Source: a virus. From it: a stretch of DNA of 64,000 nucleotides. Made by a program: the position numbers and the translations under genes. Of the stretch, positions 9,148-16,527 are shown piece by piece (the first letter of the stretch is position 1; each line of letters starts with the position of its first letter). The stretch lies in the IMG/VR virus record IMGVR_UViG_3300043568_002650, positions 1-64,000 of that record; one strand, written 5' to 3'. The notes beneath the pieces were generated by a model. That model searched no databases, was not told the DNA's origin, and saw nothing but the letters and a program-made list of their open reading frames with translations.

Positions 9148-9553
9148 GAAAGATTTAGCCTTTACTCAGGATCTATTTTCCTTGATTTCAAAAAATATTT
9201 CTGACCTTGCCGGAGAATACGAAAAACTTCCTAGTAAAATAATCTTTATGGGAAACATTGGAGAGGAGCTATTAGCTTTTATCCAAGAGAAGGAATGGAA
9301 TTTTAAAGGATTTGAACTTGAGAGCGCTAGTAGTATATTAGACGCTCTCATTTTTAAATATAGTGCTCCACTTACCCAAGTGGATGGGCGAATGGGTACT
9401 CTATTTGATGGAGGTACTCTACACGGAAAGGAGATAAATGGAATCCCTGGACCAGAAACAGCACAAAAAATTATCTCAACGTATGCCTCTCCGAGTTTTA
9501 TATTAGAGAGAACAGTGAGACCGGAAAAACGAATATTATTAGTTAGAAAATGA
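9125..9553 (+). CDS. hypothetical protein
   Basis: 142 aa from ATG 9125 (an in-frame TTG lies 9 nt upstream). Contains KIIFMGNIGEELLAFIQEK and a C-terminal basic strand (RPEKRILLVRK). No family recognised. Overlaps the next gene by 4 bp (ATGA). Confidence 0.5.
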   Translation: MQFQVPIEKDLAFTQDLFSLISKNISDLAGEYEKLPSKIIFMGNIGEELLAFIQEKEWNFKGFELESASSILDALIFKYSAPLTQVDGRMGTLFDGGTLHGKEINGIPGPETAQKIISTYASPSFILERTVRPEKRILLVRK

Positions 9554-10071
9554 GTATAGTTCGATTTATTGCAGATCCTCATCTAGGTCACTTAAATATG
9601 GCAAAGCGTCGTGGGTTTAATTCTTTTGAAGAACATGATGAATACTTTATTAAGCAGTGGAACTCAGTAGTTGGTAAACGAGATCTTACCTATATCCTAG
9701 GAGACATTACAATGGAATCCTCCAAATACTATCATCTATTAGATAGGTTAAATGGTCGAAAAATTGTAGTTGGCGGAAATCATGATAAACCAGGACATAC
9801 TAAAGAACTGTTAAAATATGTAGAGTCAATTGTTGGAATGATTCAATATAAAGGTATCTTCTTGACCCACTGTCCAGTTCATCCACGAGAAATGGAATAT
9901 CGAATTAAACATAATATCCACGGACACATTCATGAAAATCGAATAGAATACAGCATACGATTTCTTGGTATCAAATTATTTTCTCGAGTAGATCGTCGAT
10001 ATCACTGTGTTTCATGTGAACATGTTAATTATACTCCAAAGACTCTAAAAGAATTGGGAATCACTCGATGA
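9550..10071 (+). CDS. calcineurin-like metallophosphoesterase
   Basis: 173 aa. All metal-binding motifs of the fold are present: ADPHLGH (D-x-H), GDI, GNHD, THCP and the final NIHGHIH. It should be a dinuclear-metal phosphoesterase, related to phage and bacterial YfcE/MJ-type enzymes; substrate not predictable. Coupled through ATGA overlaps to both neighbours, next to ligase and ThyA, so a nucleotide or DNA/RNA end-processing role is plausible. Confidence 0.85.
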   Translation: MSIVRFIADPHLGHLNMAKRRGFNSFEEHDEYFIKQWNSVVGKRDLTYILGDITMESSKYYHLLDRLNGRKIVVGGNHDKPGHTKELLKYVESIVGMIQYKGIFLTHCPVHPREMEYRIKHNIHGHIHENRIEYSIRFLGIKLFSRVDRRYHCVSCEHVNYTPKTLKELGITR

Positions 10072-10355
10072 TTAGATCAATAATTAATTGGGAACTTTGG
10101 CATAAACTTAAAGGAAAAGATCGCAAGATCGATACTGAATACGCATTTAAAAAAGAAAAAAGAATGGGACATAAGACTATTGAAGTTTGTTTAGGTGTTG
10201 GAATGAATCAAATCTTTCCAGAATACACTAAGATTGAGATTCATCAGCTATCTAAAAAGGAGGAATATACTGAACGAGAAAGAAGATTAGCTGAGATGAT
10301 GAAGCTTGATCAGGATCTTGGATTATATGACGAACTTCCACATGGAGAAAAATAA
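10068..10355 (+). CDS. hypothetical protein
   Basis: 95 aa, strongly charged; beta-rich centre (KTIEVCLGVGMNQIFPEYTKIEIHQL) and a charged helical tail. Not recognised. Overlaps its neighbours at both ends. Confidence 0.5.
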   Translation: MIRSIINWELWHKLKGKDRKIDTEYAFKKEKRMGHKTIEVCLGVGMNQIFPEYTKIEIHQLSKKEEYTERERRLAEMMKLDQDLGLYDELPHGEK

Positions 10356-10515
10356 AAAGCCTCTTCCTTGTAATTTTGATCACAATGGGGAGTGTCTCAT
10401 TTGCGATTGCTGGCCTGAAAACTGTGCATACACCAGATATTTGCAGGAAGACTATAAGTGGGAAACTAAAGAAGAACTAGAAGAAATGTTTAAGGACTAT
10501 GAACAACCTCGATAA
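10342..10515 (+). CDS. small Cys-rich protein
   Basis: 57 aa from ATG 10342 (an ATG at 10306 would overlap the previous gene much further). Four Cys and one His in CNFDHNGECLICDCWPENC suggest a structural zinc site. Overlaps thyA by 17 bp. Confidence 0.55.
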   Translation: MEKNKKPLPCNFDHNGECLICDCWPENCAYTRYLQEDYKWETKEELEEMFKDYEQPR

Positions 10516-11833
10516 ACAATATCAAACACTACTCCAAACAATACTTGATTATGGTATTGAAAAAGGAGATAGAACAGGCACCGGAACCAAATCTATTTTT
10601 GGTTATACGATTCGCCATAATATGAAGGAGGGATTCCCTCTTATCACAACTAAGAAGATGCCATTCCGTCTTATAGCAACCGAACTGATATGGTTCCTAC
10701 GTGGTGATACAAACATTAAATTTCTTGTTGATAATGATTGTCATATTTGGGATGGTGATGCGTATAAGAACTATCTTAAAAATTGGAAACCCCAACCAAT
10801 TATAGAAACACAATCCTATTTGATAGAACAGGAGTATGTGAATGATAGACCACTACCAAAAGATATGTTTATTCATTGTATCAAAACAGATGATGAGTTT
10901 GCTAAGAAATGGGGTGATTTAGGTCCTGTGTATGGAGCACAATGGAGAGCTTGGGGAGGATATGATAGGATTCCATCTGGATATAATCATGGTTCAATAA
11001 CCCATTTCAAAGAAGTACCTAAACATGACCAACTCGCAAACCTAATCAGTGACCTTAAGACAAACCCAGACTCAAGACGTTTGATGGTTACTGCTTGGAA
11101 TCCTGCAGAATTAGACCAAATGGTATTACCACCTTGTCATTATGGATTTCAAGTTTATACAAGAGAGTTGAGTTTGAAAGAGAGAATGAATTTATGTAAA
11201 GAACGATGGGAGGATATTGATGATGGACAACCTATGTTACCATCTGATATTGAATATTTTATGAATAATGAATGGAATATCCCAACCAGAGCAATCTCTT
11301 TAATGTGGAATCAACGCTCAGTAGATACATTCTTAGGTTTACCATTCAACATTGCATCTTATGGATTGTTATTAGAAATCATTGCTAAATCAGTTAATAT
11401 GGTTCCTGATGAATTGATTGGTAACTTAGGTGATACACATTTATATTCAAATCATATTGAACAAGCAAAAGAACAGATTGGTAGAGAGTTAACACACGAA
11501 GAGAGGCATGAAATGTTAAAAGTTGCAATGGGACCTTTAAGATACCAATCTGCAGTAGACGAACAAATGCCATTTGGTGGAGGTCTCTCTGAATACTATG
11601 AGTCTTATAAGATTCCATATTACAGCAGAGAACCATATCCACTACCAACCTTAAACATCAACACTGAGTTTTGGCCAACAGAATCTGGAGAATGTGGAGA
11701 AGGACCGATTGATGCTACTGCAGTATTTAATGGGTTTAGCAATGAACACTTCTGTAAATGTTTACTTGAAGAAGATTTACAATTAGGTAACTATCAATCA
11801 CACGCACATATTAAAGCTCCACTATCAAATTAA
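10499..11833 (+). CDS. thyA: thymidylate synthase (ThyA type), enlarged
   Basis: 444 aa against about 264-315 for bacterial ThyA. Folate/dUMP motifs are clear: DRTGTGTKS at the start, PLITTKKMPFR, WDPA-like WNPAEL, catalytic PPCHYGFQVY with C213, and RSVDTFLGLPFNIASYG. Extra segments lie at about 90-150 and 222-258, and the C-terminus is extended beyond the usual end. It makes dTMP from dUMP for phage DNA synthesis. AT-rich codon use differs somewhat from neighbours, which could reflect separate acquisition. Confidence 0.92.
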   Translation: MNNLDKQYQTLLQTILDYGIEKGDRTGTGTKSIFGYTIRHNMKEGFPLITTKKMPFRLIATELIWFLRGDTNIKFLVDNDCHIWDGDAYKNYLKNWKPQPIIETQSYLIEQEYVNDRPLPKDMFIHCIKTDDEFAKKWGDLGPVYGAQWRAWGGYDRIPSGYNHGSITHFKEVPKHDQLANLISDLKTNPDSRRLMVTAWNPAELDQMVLPPCHYGFQVYTRELSLKERMNLCKERWEDIDDGQPMLPSDIEYFMNNEWNIPTRAISLMWNQRSVDTFLGLPFNIASYGLLLEIIAKSVNMVPDELIGNLGDTHLYSNHIEQAKEQIGRELTHEERHEMLKVAMGPLRYQSAVDEQMPFGGGLSEYYESYKIPYYSREPYPLPTLNINTEFWPTESGECGEGPIDATAVFNGFSNEHFCKCLLEEDLQLGNYQSHAHIKAPLSN

Positions 11834-11837
11834 ATAT

Positions 11838-12161
11838 ATGACAAGTATAGAAATTCAAAAATTTGGAGAAATCCAATACCTTAAAGGTAGACTCGATGAA
11901 TTACACAAGGCTCTGCATAATGTGACTAGCATGGAAAAGAGCAGAAGACTTGATCAGCGAGTTGAAAAATACTTTAATAAGCTTCGCGAAGTAGATGAAG
12001 TTGCATATCACCTCTATCAAGTTGAGCTTCGAAACAGACTCAGGGCTAAAGAAAAATCCAAAGAGGAGATGAAAGCTCTACTAGAGGAAATTATCAGTTC
12101 TGACAATCTACAGGAATCTGAGTTAAAGGACAGAATACTTCACAAAATAAACACATATTAA
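11838..12161 (+). CDS. hypothetical helical protein
   Basis: 107 aa, almost wholly predicted helix with heptad-like charge (LKGRLDELHKALHNV; LRNRLRAKEKSKEEMKALLEEI), so probably a coiled coil. Function unknown; lies directly after thyA. Confidence 0.55.
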   Translation: MTSIEIQKFGEIQYLKGRLDELHKALHNVTSMEKSRRLDQRVEKYFNKLREVDEVAYHLYQVELRNRLRAKEKSKEEMKALLEEIISSDNLQESELKDRILHKINTY

Positions 12162-12162
12162 T

Positions 12163-12435
12163 ATGAACTACACAAATCCAAATGATCTTGATCGTCATGA
12201 CAAGCCAGAAGACTGGTTAAACTCTTCCCTAATCTTTGCAAGAACACTAAGTCTAATCCTAAGAGAGGGAGAAGGTCTAGTTGTTGATATCGTAGGTGAT
12301 GCAAAGTTTCAACTAGATGAATCAGTACAGAAAGTAATAGTATTTAGTAGAGAAGGCCAAATCGTAGTGACTGAGTGTGAGGAAGACTTAGAGGAAGGTC
12401 AATTTGTAATGGTACATAACGAAAATCCAAACTAG
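12163..12435 (+). CDS. hypothetical protein
   Basis: 90 aa; compact beta-rich middle (GLVVDIVGDAKFQLDESVQKVIVF) and an acidic C-terminus. One base after the preceding stop. Not recognised. Confidence 0.5.
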   Translation: MNYTNPNDLDRHDKPEDWLNSSLIFARTLSLILREGEGLVVDIVGDAKFQLDESVQKVIVFSREGQIVVTECEEDLEEGQFVMVHNENPN

Positions 12436-12436
12436 A

Positions 12437-12628
12437 ATGAGTATGACTATAATAGGATTTGTAGATACCAATCCAGACACTGGAGAAGAGTATCCATTTG
12501 TTAAGATGTGCGAGTGTGAACATGAGTGGGCCGTAACCTGGATAGTTAGCGTATTAAAAAGAGATTTATCAGAAAACGCAGATGAGCCAAATCGAGAAAT
12601 AAAAATAAAAACTGATGAAAATACTTAG
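12437..12628 (+). CDS. hypothetical small protein
   Basis: 63 aa, acidic with CECEH near the centre. Overlaps the following gene by 14 bp. Not recognised. Confidence 0.45.
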   Translation: MSMTIIGFVDTNPDTGEEYPFVKMCECEHEWAVTWIVSVLKRDLSENADEPNREIKIKTDENT

Positions 12629-12881
12629 ACCTGAAGTTGAAGCATGTATCGTAAATGGAGGAGGAATCCAGGACATGTTCGATAATGTAATAAAAGTCCT
12701 GTTTAATATTACAGATGACGAATATGATTTTATTGCAGAAAGTGCAAGCGATGACGAGTTAAACATATTCTTAGCTGCACTTGGAGACATGGAAAAAGGT
12801 TCAAGCTTTACTGAAAGACGTAAAGCATTGGAACTTCGAAACACGATATTAGCAAAATTTAACACTGAGGAAAAAGAATAA
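12615..12881 (+). CDS. hypothetical protein
   Basis: 88 aa, acidic and helical. Starts inside the previous gene and shares one base with the thioesterase start (TAATGG), suggesting coupled translation. Confidence 0.5.
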   Translation: MKILRPEVEACIVNGGGIQDMFDNVIKVLFNITDDEYDFIAESASDDELNIFLAALGDMEKGSSFTERRKALELRNTILAKFNTEEKE

Positions 12882-13312
12882 TGGAATTCTTAAACTCACA
12901 CCCAATTAAAAAGTCAGACCTTGGATTTCATGGGAATCTATTCGGTGGAAAACTTCTTGCCTGGATTGATGCCTCCGCTGCTGGTTATGCAATGCAATTG
13001 TGTGATACTCCTCGTATGGTTACAGTAAGCATAGATAAGTGTAATTTTGAAAAACCTGCAAGGGAGGGTCAACTTATAAAAATCTATGGTTTTCCGCAAG
13101 CCATCGGTAATAGCTCAGTTAACCTGTATATGGAAGCTAGAGCGCATAGCGTGTACACAGGCAAGCAGGCTATTGTGTTAAAAACACATATCCGGTTTGT
13201 ACATATTGATGAGGATGGAAATCCTATTCCAATTGGTGAAAAAGGTAGAACCCGAATCCAACGATTAATTGAATCTGAATATGCGACGAGCGATGTTGAT
13301 CTTACGAAGTAG
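12881..13312 (+). CDS. acyl-CoA thioesterase, hotdog fold (YciA-like)
   Basis: 143 aa. Family hallmarks: GFHGNLFGGKLLAWIDASAAGYA with the catalytic-type Asp at residue 30, TVSIDKCNFEKPAREGQ, and the basic end GRTRIQRL. It should hydrolyse acyl-CoA thioesters in the cytoplasm. It is an unusual metabolic gene in a phage; membrane-lipid or CoA-pool remodelling is possible but inferred. The 3' end overlaps the next gene by 32 bp. Confidence 0.85.
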   Translation: MEFLNSHPIKKSDLGFHGNLFGGKLLAWIDASAAGYAMQLCDTPRMVTVSIDKCNFEKPAREGQLIKIYGFPQAIGNSSVNLYMEARAHSVYTGKQAIVLKTHIRFVHIDEDGNPIPIGEKGRTRIQRLIESEYATSDVDLTK

Positions 13313-13688
13313 AGCAGACTTTCCTCAAAAGATTGAGGAGATGCAAGTAATGTATCCATCTAAGGCAGAAGCAATGATGGAAGTAGACCATGCGATTGAC
13401 TACTTGCATAAAGTCAGAATATACCGACAGTATACTGAGTCTGATGACATGTTTCATTATCAAGTAGTACTTCACATGCAACTTAAGAACTACTTAGAAA
13501 ATGTGCCAGACTGGAAGATAGAACCTGAAGTGAAACCTTCCTTCTTTTCAAAAGCCTTTCATTTAATAACTACATGGCATGTACAAGTGTTAGTATGGAT
13601 GGTTAAAAACTTTCCTAAACTCTTTGCTAAACTACGAAAAAGAGTACTGGTAAAACATGCTGAGTTAAAAAAGAAGAATTTAATTTAA
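13281..13688 (+). CDS. hypothetical basic protein with amphipathic C-terminus
   Basis: 135 aa from ATG 13281 (TTG 13269 is a weaker alternative). C-terminal half has a hydrophobic segment TTWHVQVLVWMVKNFPKLF followed by a very basic tail, suggesting peripheral membrane or nucleic-acid contact. Not recognised. Confidence 0.5.
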   Translation: MRRAMLILRSRADFPQKIEEMQVMYPSKAEAMMEVDHAIDYLHKVRIYRQYTESDDMFHYQVVLHMQLKNYLENVPDWKIEPEVKPSFFSKAFHLITTWHVQVLVWMVKNFPKLFAKLRKRVLVKHAELKKKNLI

Positions 13689-13704
13689 AACTTACTTTAA
13701 AAAG

Positions 13705-13714
13705 AGTATTATAA
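13705..13714 (+). promoter_or_regulatory. AGTATTATAA promoter box (middle-like class)
   Basis: Same box occurs before tRNA operons and the RadA-like gene; lies 25 nt before ATG 13739. Confidence 0.5.
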
Positions 13715-13738
13715 TTAAAACCTTTTAAATTTAACCAA

Positions 13739-13981
13739 ATGGCATTACGCACTTACATCATCGGTACCGAGAATGTTGGACTAACAACTCACAGAGAAGC
13801 AGCTGACTCTAATCTTCTTAAAATGAAGGCAAAAAGCGTTGAACACGTACTTCAAACACTTAAAGAAGATTACGATTGGGGCGAATACGAAAAGGGAGGA
13901 ACCTTCTTCGACAAATGGTATTTTCCAAAGGATCAAGTAATAGTTTGCATTGACACACTAGCAAATCTTGATGAATTGTAA
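13739..13981 (+). CDS. hypothetical protein
   Basis: 80 aa, beginning MALRTYIIGTENVGLTTHREAAD; soluble alpha/beta. Own AGTATTATAA promoter. Not recognised. Confidence 0.55.
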   Translation: MALRTYIIGTENVGLTTHREAADSNLLKMKAKSVEHVLQTLKEDYDWGEYEKGGTFFDKWYFPKDQVIVCIDTLANLDEL

Positions 13982-14022
13982 AATAAATTTTTCAACAATT
14001 GAAACTTTTTATATTTTTGCAG

Positions 14023-14037
14023 TATAAATAATACAAC
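14023..14037 (+). promoter_or_regulatory. late promoter box, exact TATAAATA
   Basis: TATAAATAATACAAC gives an exact T4-type late octamer, 22 nt before the short ORF at 14060. Confidence 0.65.
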
Positions 14038-14059
14038 AAAATAACTATTGATACTTTCA

Positions 14060-14143
14060 ATGAAACAATTAACAAATATCTCAATCCTTAGAACGGCCCT
14101 TCTGATAGAAGCAGGCGAGGGAAGAGTACGGTTAATAAGTTGA
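14060..14143 (+). CDS. 27-aa peptide between late promoter and terminator
   Basis: MKQLTNISILRTALLIEAGE plus a basic end. It fills a transcription unit of its own: late box at 14023 and intrinsic terminator at 14165. It could be a true micropeptide or incidental within a small RNA. Not recognised. Confidence 0.35.
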   Translation: MKQLTNISILRTALLIEAGEGRVRLIS

Positions 14144-14164
14144 GTCAAAAATATAAGAATATTT

Positions 14165-14195
14165 AAACCTCAACCCAAAAAGTTGAGGTTTTTTT
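14165..14195 (+). terminator. intrinsic terminator
   Basis: AACCTCAAC / GTTGAGGTT hairpin followed by seven T; isolates the short late unit from the tRNA operon. Confidence 0.9.
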
Positions 14196-14217
14196 GTTTT
14201 AATGTGATTGTAAAAAG

Positions 14218-14227
14218 AGTATTATAA
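14218..14227 (+). promoter_or_regulatory. AGTATTATAA promoter box before tRNA operon
   Basis: Directly upstream (8 nt) of the first tRNA; same box at 13705, 20229 and 59966. Confidence 0.6.
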
Positions 14228-14235
14228 CATTATAT

Positions 14236-14308
14236 CGCGGAGTAGAGAAGTTGGTATCTCGCAAGGCTCATAACCTTGAGGTCGTTCGTTCGAGTCGGAC
14301 CTCCGCTA
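14236..14308 (+). tRNA. tRNA-fMet(CAT), initiator type
   Basis: Full cloverleaf with loop CTCATAA. Position 1-72 is a C/T mismatch, the initiator hallmark that blocks elongation use, as in Bacteroidota fMet tRNAs. CCA is not encoded. Confidence 0.85.
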
Positions 14309-14322
14309 CTAAAAAAGAAAAC

Positions 14323-14331
14323 GTTCTTTGA
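14323..14331 (+). promoter_or_regulatory. boxA-like element
   Basis: GTTCTTTGA, like the NusB/S10 boxA ahead of Bacteroidota rRNA operons; four copies lie in this tRNA region. Confidence 0.5.
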
Positions 14332-14388
14332 AAAAATTAAGAGTGCTGAGATTACAGGACGAATGTGAAAAACGGAACTTGTTCCAAC

Positions 14389-14595
14389 CACACGGCAGAA
14401 GATGCCCTTAATAATATTGCAAAAAGTTCGATAGATCTATATTAAGACCCAGGGCACAAATCCGTGTGAGGGAGGCTGAGTAGAAGAAGAACCTGCTATA
14501 GAATAATGTACGTACACGTACTAATATATAAAGTCCTGAATGTGAGTATGGCAAGGGAGTTGATAATACCGGTTAAAAACAACTTTATTCTATAG
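14389..14595 (+). ncRNA. structured RNA candidate between tRNA-fMet and tRNA-Glu
   Basis: Two structured blocks. CACACGG (14389) pairs with CCGTGTG (14462) and encloses TGCCCTTAATAATAT pairing with ATATTAAG and AGGGCA. Then CTATAGAATAA (14496) pairs over 11 bp with TTATTCTATAG (14585), enclosing a GTACG/CGTAC hairpin. No RNase P, tmRNA or 6S signature was seen. It may be a processed small RNA or a spacer folded to expose the flanking tRNAs. Confidence 0.45.
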
Positions 14596-14607
14596 ATAGC
14601 AATACTT

Positions 14608-14679
14608 GTTCCCATCGTCTAACGGTTAGGACGTTAGGTTTTCATCCTAGAAATCGGAGTTCGATTCTCCGTGGGAATA
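14608..14679 (+). tRNA. tRNA-Glu(TTC)
   Basis: Acceptor GTTCCCA/TGGGAAT, loop TTTTCAT, T arm CGGAG-TTCGATT-CTCCG. Confidence 0.93.
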
Positions 14680-14685
14680 CAAAAT

Positions 14686-14823
14686 GGTTCCGAATGGATA
14701 TACTCATAAACGTAATGAGTCACTACCGAACGGTGGGTATTAGAAAAATTAAGGCAGTATCTGACGGGGTACTAGTGCTAAGATTGGATGAATATCATGC
14801 AGGTTCGACCCCTGCCGGAATCA
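14686..14823 (+). ncRNA. overlong tRNA-like RNA A (138 nt)
   Basis: Acceptor GGTTCCG pairs with CGGAATC and a perfect T arm (GCAGG-TTCGACC-CCTGC) precedes it, followed by ACCA. Between acceptor and T arm are about 105 nt with no normal D or anticodon arm; one hairpin ACTCAT/ATGAGT has a 7-nt loop without T33. It should be cut and matured like a tRNA but cannot decode. See the Ro60 finding. Confidence 0.55.
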
Positions 14824-14832
14824 CCAAATTAT

Positions 14833-14905
14833 TGTGGAGTAGAGAAGTTGGTATCTCGTTGGGCTCATAACCCAAAGATCGGCAGTTCGAGTCTGTCCTC
14901 CGCTA
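14833..14905 (+). tRNA. tRNA-fMet(CAT), second initiator type
   Basis: Loop CTCATAA flanked by GGG/CCC, the initiator anticodon-stem hallmark, and a 1-72 T/T mismatch. Similar body to the copy at 14236. Confidence 0.85.
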
Positions 14906-14954
14906 CAACCAGTATCTGGTAGATAATTAATTTTATCTAACAGATCTAACAAAT

Positions 14955-14971
14955 GTTCTTTGACATATTGG
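14955..14971 (+). promoter_or_regulatory. boxA-like element
   Basis: GTTCTTTGACATATTGG, identical over 17 nt to the copy at 17220. Confidence 0.55.
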
Positions 14972-14981
14972 ATCTAAAAAC

Positions 14982-15055
14982 GGTTCCGTAGCTCAGCCGG
15001 ATAGAGCAACGCCCTTCTAAGGCGAAGGTCGCACGTTCGAATCGTGCCGGGATCA
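14982..15055 (+). tRNA. tRNA-Arg(TCT)
   Basis: Acceptor GGTTCCG/CGGGATC, loop CTTCTAA, T arm GCACG-TTCGAAT-CGTGC. Confidence 0.93.
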
Positions 15056-15272
15056 CGGGAGTGTATGCAGTAGAGTTCAGCTTATGAGCAGATGTAACAC
15101 GCACTTAAAGATGGGGTTACAAGGTGATAGGCCGTTTGTTCAGCTTTGGCGATAAAAGCTGTCGATTTAAGTCACAAGTTTATCGTAAAAACATATGTTG
15201 ACCGTGATGTTATTGGGTCTGATCACCCGTTTCACGTTAACGGCGAAACCCTCCCAAGGGAGTAGCCAACTT
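15056..15272 (+). other. structured spacer between tRNA-Arg and tRNA-G1y
   Basis: 217 nt without a credible gene. Hairpins: CAGCTTT/AAAGCTG (15141), CGATAAA/TTTATCG overlapping it, CGTGA/TCACG with an inner GGGT/ACCC (15203), and CTCCC/GGGAG near the end. Either a small RNA or a folded precursor spacer; the downstream tRNA is tRNA-Gly. Confidence 0.4.
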
Positions 15273-15346
15273 GCAGGTATAGCTCAATTGGCTAGAGCGT
15301 CGCCCTTCCAAGGCGAGGGTTGTCGGTTCGAGTCCGACTACCTGCT
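15273..15346 (+). tRNA. tRNA-Gly(TCC)
   Basis: Acceptor GCAGGTA/TACCTGC, loop CTTCCAA, T arm GTCGG-TTCGAGT-CCGAC. Confidence 0.93.
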
Positions 15347-15351
15347 CTATT

Positions 15352-15426
15352 GGGTTGTTAGCTCAGATTGGCTAGAGCACTGCACTTGCACTGCAGGGGT
15401 CAAGGGTTCGAGTCCCTTACGATCCA
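15352..15426 (+). tRNA. tRNA-Ala(TGC)
   Basis: Loop CTTGCAC; acceptor GGGTTGT/ACGATCC contains the G3-T70 wobble that identifies alanine tRNAs. Confidence 0.93.
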
Positions 15427-15486
15427 CAAAAAGCCTTAACGATTATTTGTACAGTAATCACCGACGGTTAGGCTGCCGTCTCATTT

Positions 15487-15639
15487 GGTTCTATAGCATA
15501 ACGTGGGTAGCTCCCAGCAGTCGCGAGTGGGTAAATGATGATAGATTGTCAGTAACACTCCTTAATACTAGGATCGGAGTAAAAGGTTAGGGCATTCTAT
15601 ATGTAGTTTACAAGGTGGGTTCGATTCCTACTAGAGCCA
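15487..15639 (+). ncRNA. overlong tRNA-like RNA B (153 nt)
   Basis: Acceptor GGTTCTA pairs with TAGAGCC and a T arm (GTGGG-TTCGATT-CCTAC) is present. The D-arm sequence looks split: TAGCATAA at the 5' side and GGTTAGGGCA about 80 nt later, with hairpins (TGGG/CCCA; ACTCC/GGAGT) between. No proper anticodon arm. Preceded by a hairpin AGCCT...AGGCT at about 15433-15473. Confidence 0.5.
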
Positions 15640-15643
15640 CAAA

Positions 15644-15779
15644 GTGTTGTTCCCTTGAGAAAGGAATATTTTTAGATGATACCTTACTATGCACCTAATC
15701 AGTGATTAGGTAAGGAGTGATAAGGCTGAACGTAACTTAATGCCAAACCATAGTTGAAAATGGTAGATAAAGACAACAC
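15644..15779 (+). ncRNA. closed-stem RNA candidate before tRNA-Leu
   Basis: GTGTTGT (15644) pairs with ACAACAC (15773). Inside is a perfect 8-bp hairpin ACCTAATC-AGT-GATTAGGT (15693-15711) and a smaller ACCAT/ATGGT hairpin. No coding potential. Could be a stable small RNA or processing spacer. Confidence 0.4.
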
Positions 15780-15799
15780 AGAGGTTCTCAACCTCAACT

Positions 15800-15881
15800 G
15801 CACGAGTGGTGGAATTGGTAGTCACGCTGGTCTTAGGAACCAGTGCCGTAAGGTGTGAGGGTTCGAGTCCCTCCTTGTGTA
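15800..15881 (+). tRNA. tRNA-Leu(TAG)
   Basis: Class II body with long variable arm; loop CTTAGGA; D arm GTGGAATTGGTAGTCAC. Confidence 0.92.
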
Positions 15882-15958
15882 CGATGTTGGGTAATTCCCA
15901 AATGAACTTAGGGCGGTATCGGGCTAGCCTAAGAGAGATCGACAAAAAGCCCGTCCAT

Positions 15959-16062
15959 AGTCAGGTGGCGGAACGGTAGACGCTAAAATAATGGGTGGAT
16001 AGCGTGCCATTGGGGTAGAACCAAGAAAGTTACGCATACAGGTTCGAATCCTGTCCTGACTA
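15959..16062 (+). ncRNA. tRNA-like RNA C (104 nt), twin of 20083-20186
   Basis: Acceptor AGTCAGG/CCTGACT, Leu-like D arm (GCG-GAACGGTAGA-CGC) and perfect T arm (ACAGG-TTCGAAT-CCTGT). A 53-nt insert replaces the anticodon arm. It is about 90% identical to RNA F next to Ro60; the change GCGT to GTGT there is matched by ACGC to ACAC, supporting a stem. AATGG/CCATT can also pair, giving a possible pseudoknot. Confidence 0.6.
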
Positions 16063-16228
16063 CAGGTAGCCCTCTGCCTAGCGCTGGGTATGGATCGAAG
16101 ATGGGGATAGCCTCTTGAACGTTAGTTAGAATACTTCGGTATCCTTTAATCAATGCGCACTACTCCTTCCGAATCGTGTGTCGGCACAGTTTGTACGTTC
16201 TGGGGATAATCCAAAAACGTGCATTTTT

Positions 16229-16343
16229 AGTCAGGTGGTGGAATGGTAAAGCACCTGGTGAGCGGTAAATGGTAGGGAGTCATGACCTGAGAGTATACGT
16301 TAAGTCTTGCCATGAGATGCAGGTTCGACCCCTGTCCTGACTA
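16229..16343 (+). ncRNA. tRNA-like RNA D (115 nt)
   Basis: Same acceptor AGTCAGG/CCTGACT as RNAs C and F and a 3-bp D arm (GTG-GAATGGTAAAG-CAC), T arm GCAGG-TTCGACC-CCTGT. The central 64 nt do not form an anticodon arm; GTCATGAC and ATGG/CCAT pairings are seen. The 160-nt spacer before it holds hairpins, one with a TTCG loop (ATAC-TTCG-GTAT). Confidence 0.5.
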
Positions 16344-16405
16344 CGCAAAAAACACTGGGCTAAGTTTCCTTACCTCGCGAGAGACGGGTTTTATATGCCT
16401 AACAT

Positions 16406-16527
16406 AGTTAGGTGGTGAAATGGTAGACCGCCCCTTCTCATCAAAGGGGAGATGGAGTTCGAATCTCTGAAGTTGAGTAAAATCAACGAGTATAGTACTA
16501 TTACAGGTTCGAATCCTGTCCTGACTA
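16406..16527 (+). ncRNA. tRNA-like RNA E (122 nt) with two T-arm-like motifs
   Basis: Acceptor AGTTAGG/CCTGACT. After the D arm comes CCCTT-CTCATCA-AAGGG, an anticodon-like arm reading CAT but with C37 instead of a purine. Then GAGAT/ATCTC, containing a first GTTCGAATC, a GTTGA/TCAAC hairpin, and a second, perfect T arm ACAGG-TTCGAAT-CCTGT. Looks like a tRNA body expanded between its variable region and T arm. Confidence 0.5.

Noticed and set aside
14389-14595. RNase P RNA
   Set aside because: The conserved P4 sequences and the ACAGA-type motif are absent.
15195-15590. 131-codon open frame across tRNA-Gly and tRNA-Ala
   Set aside because: It translates two clear tRNAs and a structured spacer; no start context or promoter.
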